Translations under genes and position numbers: made by a program
Shown here: piece by piece, positions 6,513 through 7,004 of the stretch
How positions within the stretch are numbered: the stretch's first letter is position 1
Layout of the letters: each line of letters opens with the position of its first letter
The notes under the pieces: model-generated
The model's input: the letters and a program-made list of their open reading frames with translations, nothing else
The model's database searches: none
Told to the model about the DNA's origin: nothing
Assembly: GCA_002470925.1 (NCBI GenBank)
Contig: DKOX01000050.1
Span: 1-7,004, forward strand
Length of the DNA stretch: 7,004 bases
From: Opitutia bacterium UBA7350
GTDB lineage: Bacteria > Verrucomicrobiota > Verrucomicrobiia > Opitutales > Coraliomargaritaceae
Reading direction: 5' to 3'

Positions 6513-6839
6513 ATGTATCTCACTACTCTTGCCTTTTTGCAGAATCTTCGCGCGCCTGAGATCATTCTCATCTTTCTCGTCGTCCTCCTCCTTTTTGGAG
6601 CGAAGCGACTCCCCGAGCTCTTCCGCTCCTTCGGGAAATCCATCCGCGAGTTCAAAAAAGCCACCTCTGAAATCGAGGACGATATCCGCACTGCGATGGA
6701 TGAAGAGCCCACCGTCCAAGCGAAACCCGCTGCCGGGCAAGTCACCGCGGCCACTCCCGAGGTCGAGCAAAACCTCCCAAGCGAAGCCGCCGACGAGCCT
6801 GCTGCTTCAGAGAGCGAAGAGAAAAAATCCGAAGCCTAG
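6513..6839 (+). CDS. tatA: Twin-arginine translocase subunit TatA/E family
   Basis: TatA oligomers form the passage of the Tat system, which exports folded proteins bearing twin-arginine signals. The 108 residues show the family plan. A short periplasmic N-terminus leads to a transmembrane helix at about 15-28 (PEIILIFLVVLLLF) with an acidic residue, E16, near its start. The F28-G29 hinge and AKRLPEL follow, then an amphipathic helix at about 33-55 (FRSFGKSIREFKKATSEI). The tail at about 57-108 is acidic, Ala/Pro/Glu-rich and probably disordered. The FGAKRLPEL sequence favours TatA/E over TatB, which usually has a Gly-Pro hinge. No tatB or tatC is visible in the window; tatC may lie elsewhere. 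The gene is the last clear member of the cluster, 18 bases after the small lipoprotein gene, with no Shine-Dalgarno motif. No terminator with a T-run follows within the window. Confidence 0.93.
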   Translation: MYLTTLAFLQNLRAPEIILIFLVVLLLFGAKRLPELFRSFGKSIREFKKATSEIEDDIRTAMDEEPTVQAKPAAGQVTAATPEVEQNLPSEAADEPAASESEEKKSEA

Positions 6840-6861
6840 CCAAGGACCTCGCGCTATTCGA

Positions 6862-6875
6862 ATCCGCACCCGGAT
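6862..6875. other. Short inverted repeat after tatA
   Basis: ATCCG (6862-6866) and CGGAT (6871-6875) are perfect reverse complements around a 4-base CACC loop, and ATTCGAAT (6856-6863) just before is itself palindromic. A 5-bp stem with no following T-run is not a convincing terminator. The right arm overlaps the ATG at 6874, so if that ATG is used the stem could hinder initiation. It may equally be chance. Confidence 0.25.
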
Positions 6876-7004
6876 GACCCTCAGCTCCTCTCAAATAGAG
6901 GCGCTTCTTCTGTCCTGCGTGAACCCAGTCGTAGGGGGGAGGGTATCCGCGGCCCCGAGAAGCCCGCTTATACCACTTCTAGAAATTCTTGATCCTATGG
7001 TGCA
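6874..7004 (+). CDS. Possible start of a further gene (partial, uncertain)
   Basis: An open frame from ATG 6874 reaches the right edge, giving 43 residues (beginning MTLSSSQIEALLL and ending PLLEILDPMV). The first 15 or so residues could form an amphipathic helix. I recognise no family. Against it, codon choice (GTA, GGG, AGG, ATA) is unlike the C-ending codons of the upstream genes, no ribosome binding site precedes it, and a 131-base open stretch can occur by chance. For it, it continues the spacing of the cluster (34 bases after tatA) and is open to the edge. Of the other rightward frames, one carries a stop at the ATG itself and one closes shortly before the edge. Confidence 0.25.
   Translation, partial: MTLSSSQIEALLLSCVNPVVGGRVSAAPRSPLIPLLEILDPMV

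Noticed and set aside
6840..6900. Rho-independent terminator after tatA.
   Set aside because: The only stem is 5 bp and no T-run follows.
1..7004. tRNA, rRNA, CRISPR arrays, insertion sequences and attachment sites.
   Set aside because: By reading alone I saw no cloverleaf, spaced identical repeats with unique spacers, transposase frame or terminal inverted repeats.

Overview
The window carries one divergent pair of transcription units. A partial gene for a secreted protein runs leftward from about position 446 off the left edge. A compact rightward cluster of five complete genes fills 535-6839. The five genes are a TPR-repeat lipoprotein, DNA primase (dnaG), the primary sigma factor (rpoD/sigA type), a small lipoprotein of unknown function, and a TatA-family subunit of the twin-arginine translocase. 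The gaps between them are 26, 25, 17 and 18 bases, with no recognisable terminator in any gap, so one operon is the simplest reading. A last open frame may begin at 6874 and leave the right edge, but its support is weak.

The dnaG-rpoD pair is the core of the macromolecular synthesis operon (rpsU-dnaG-rpoD in E. coli). Here no rpsU is present and a TPR lipoprotein takes the upstream place. The cluster joins replication priming and housekeeping transcription with envelope genes (two lipoproteins and a Tat subunit). Lipoprotein signal peptides and TatA imply a diderm or at least a Sec/Lsp/Tat-competent cell. The DnaG wording around the degenerate zinc motif and the lysine-rich sigma N-terminus fit, from memory, Verrucomicrobiota of the Opitutae type. 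This is an inference made without a database search and could be wrong at class level.

Two proteins stand out. The primase has lost three of the four zinc ligands of its N-terminal CHC2 zinc motif (Ser39, Thr42, Cys60, Thr63), while the rest of the domain and the TOPRIM active site look intact. The sigma factor begins with about 95 residues of histone-H1/Hc-like Lys-Ala-Pro repeats (about 41 lysines, no acidic residue) placed before an otherwise normal region 1.1 to region 4. No wholly new multi-gene system is evident. The novelty lies in these two modified core proteins and in the company they keep.

Base composition is strongly strand-asymmetric. Rightward genes prefer C at third codon positions and the leftward gene prefers G, so the + strand is C-rich throughout. 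Shine-Dalgarno motifs are absent before every rightward gene, whereas the leftward gene has one.
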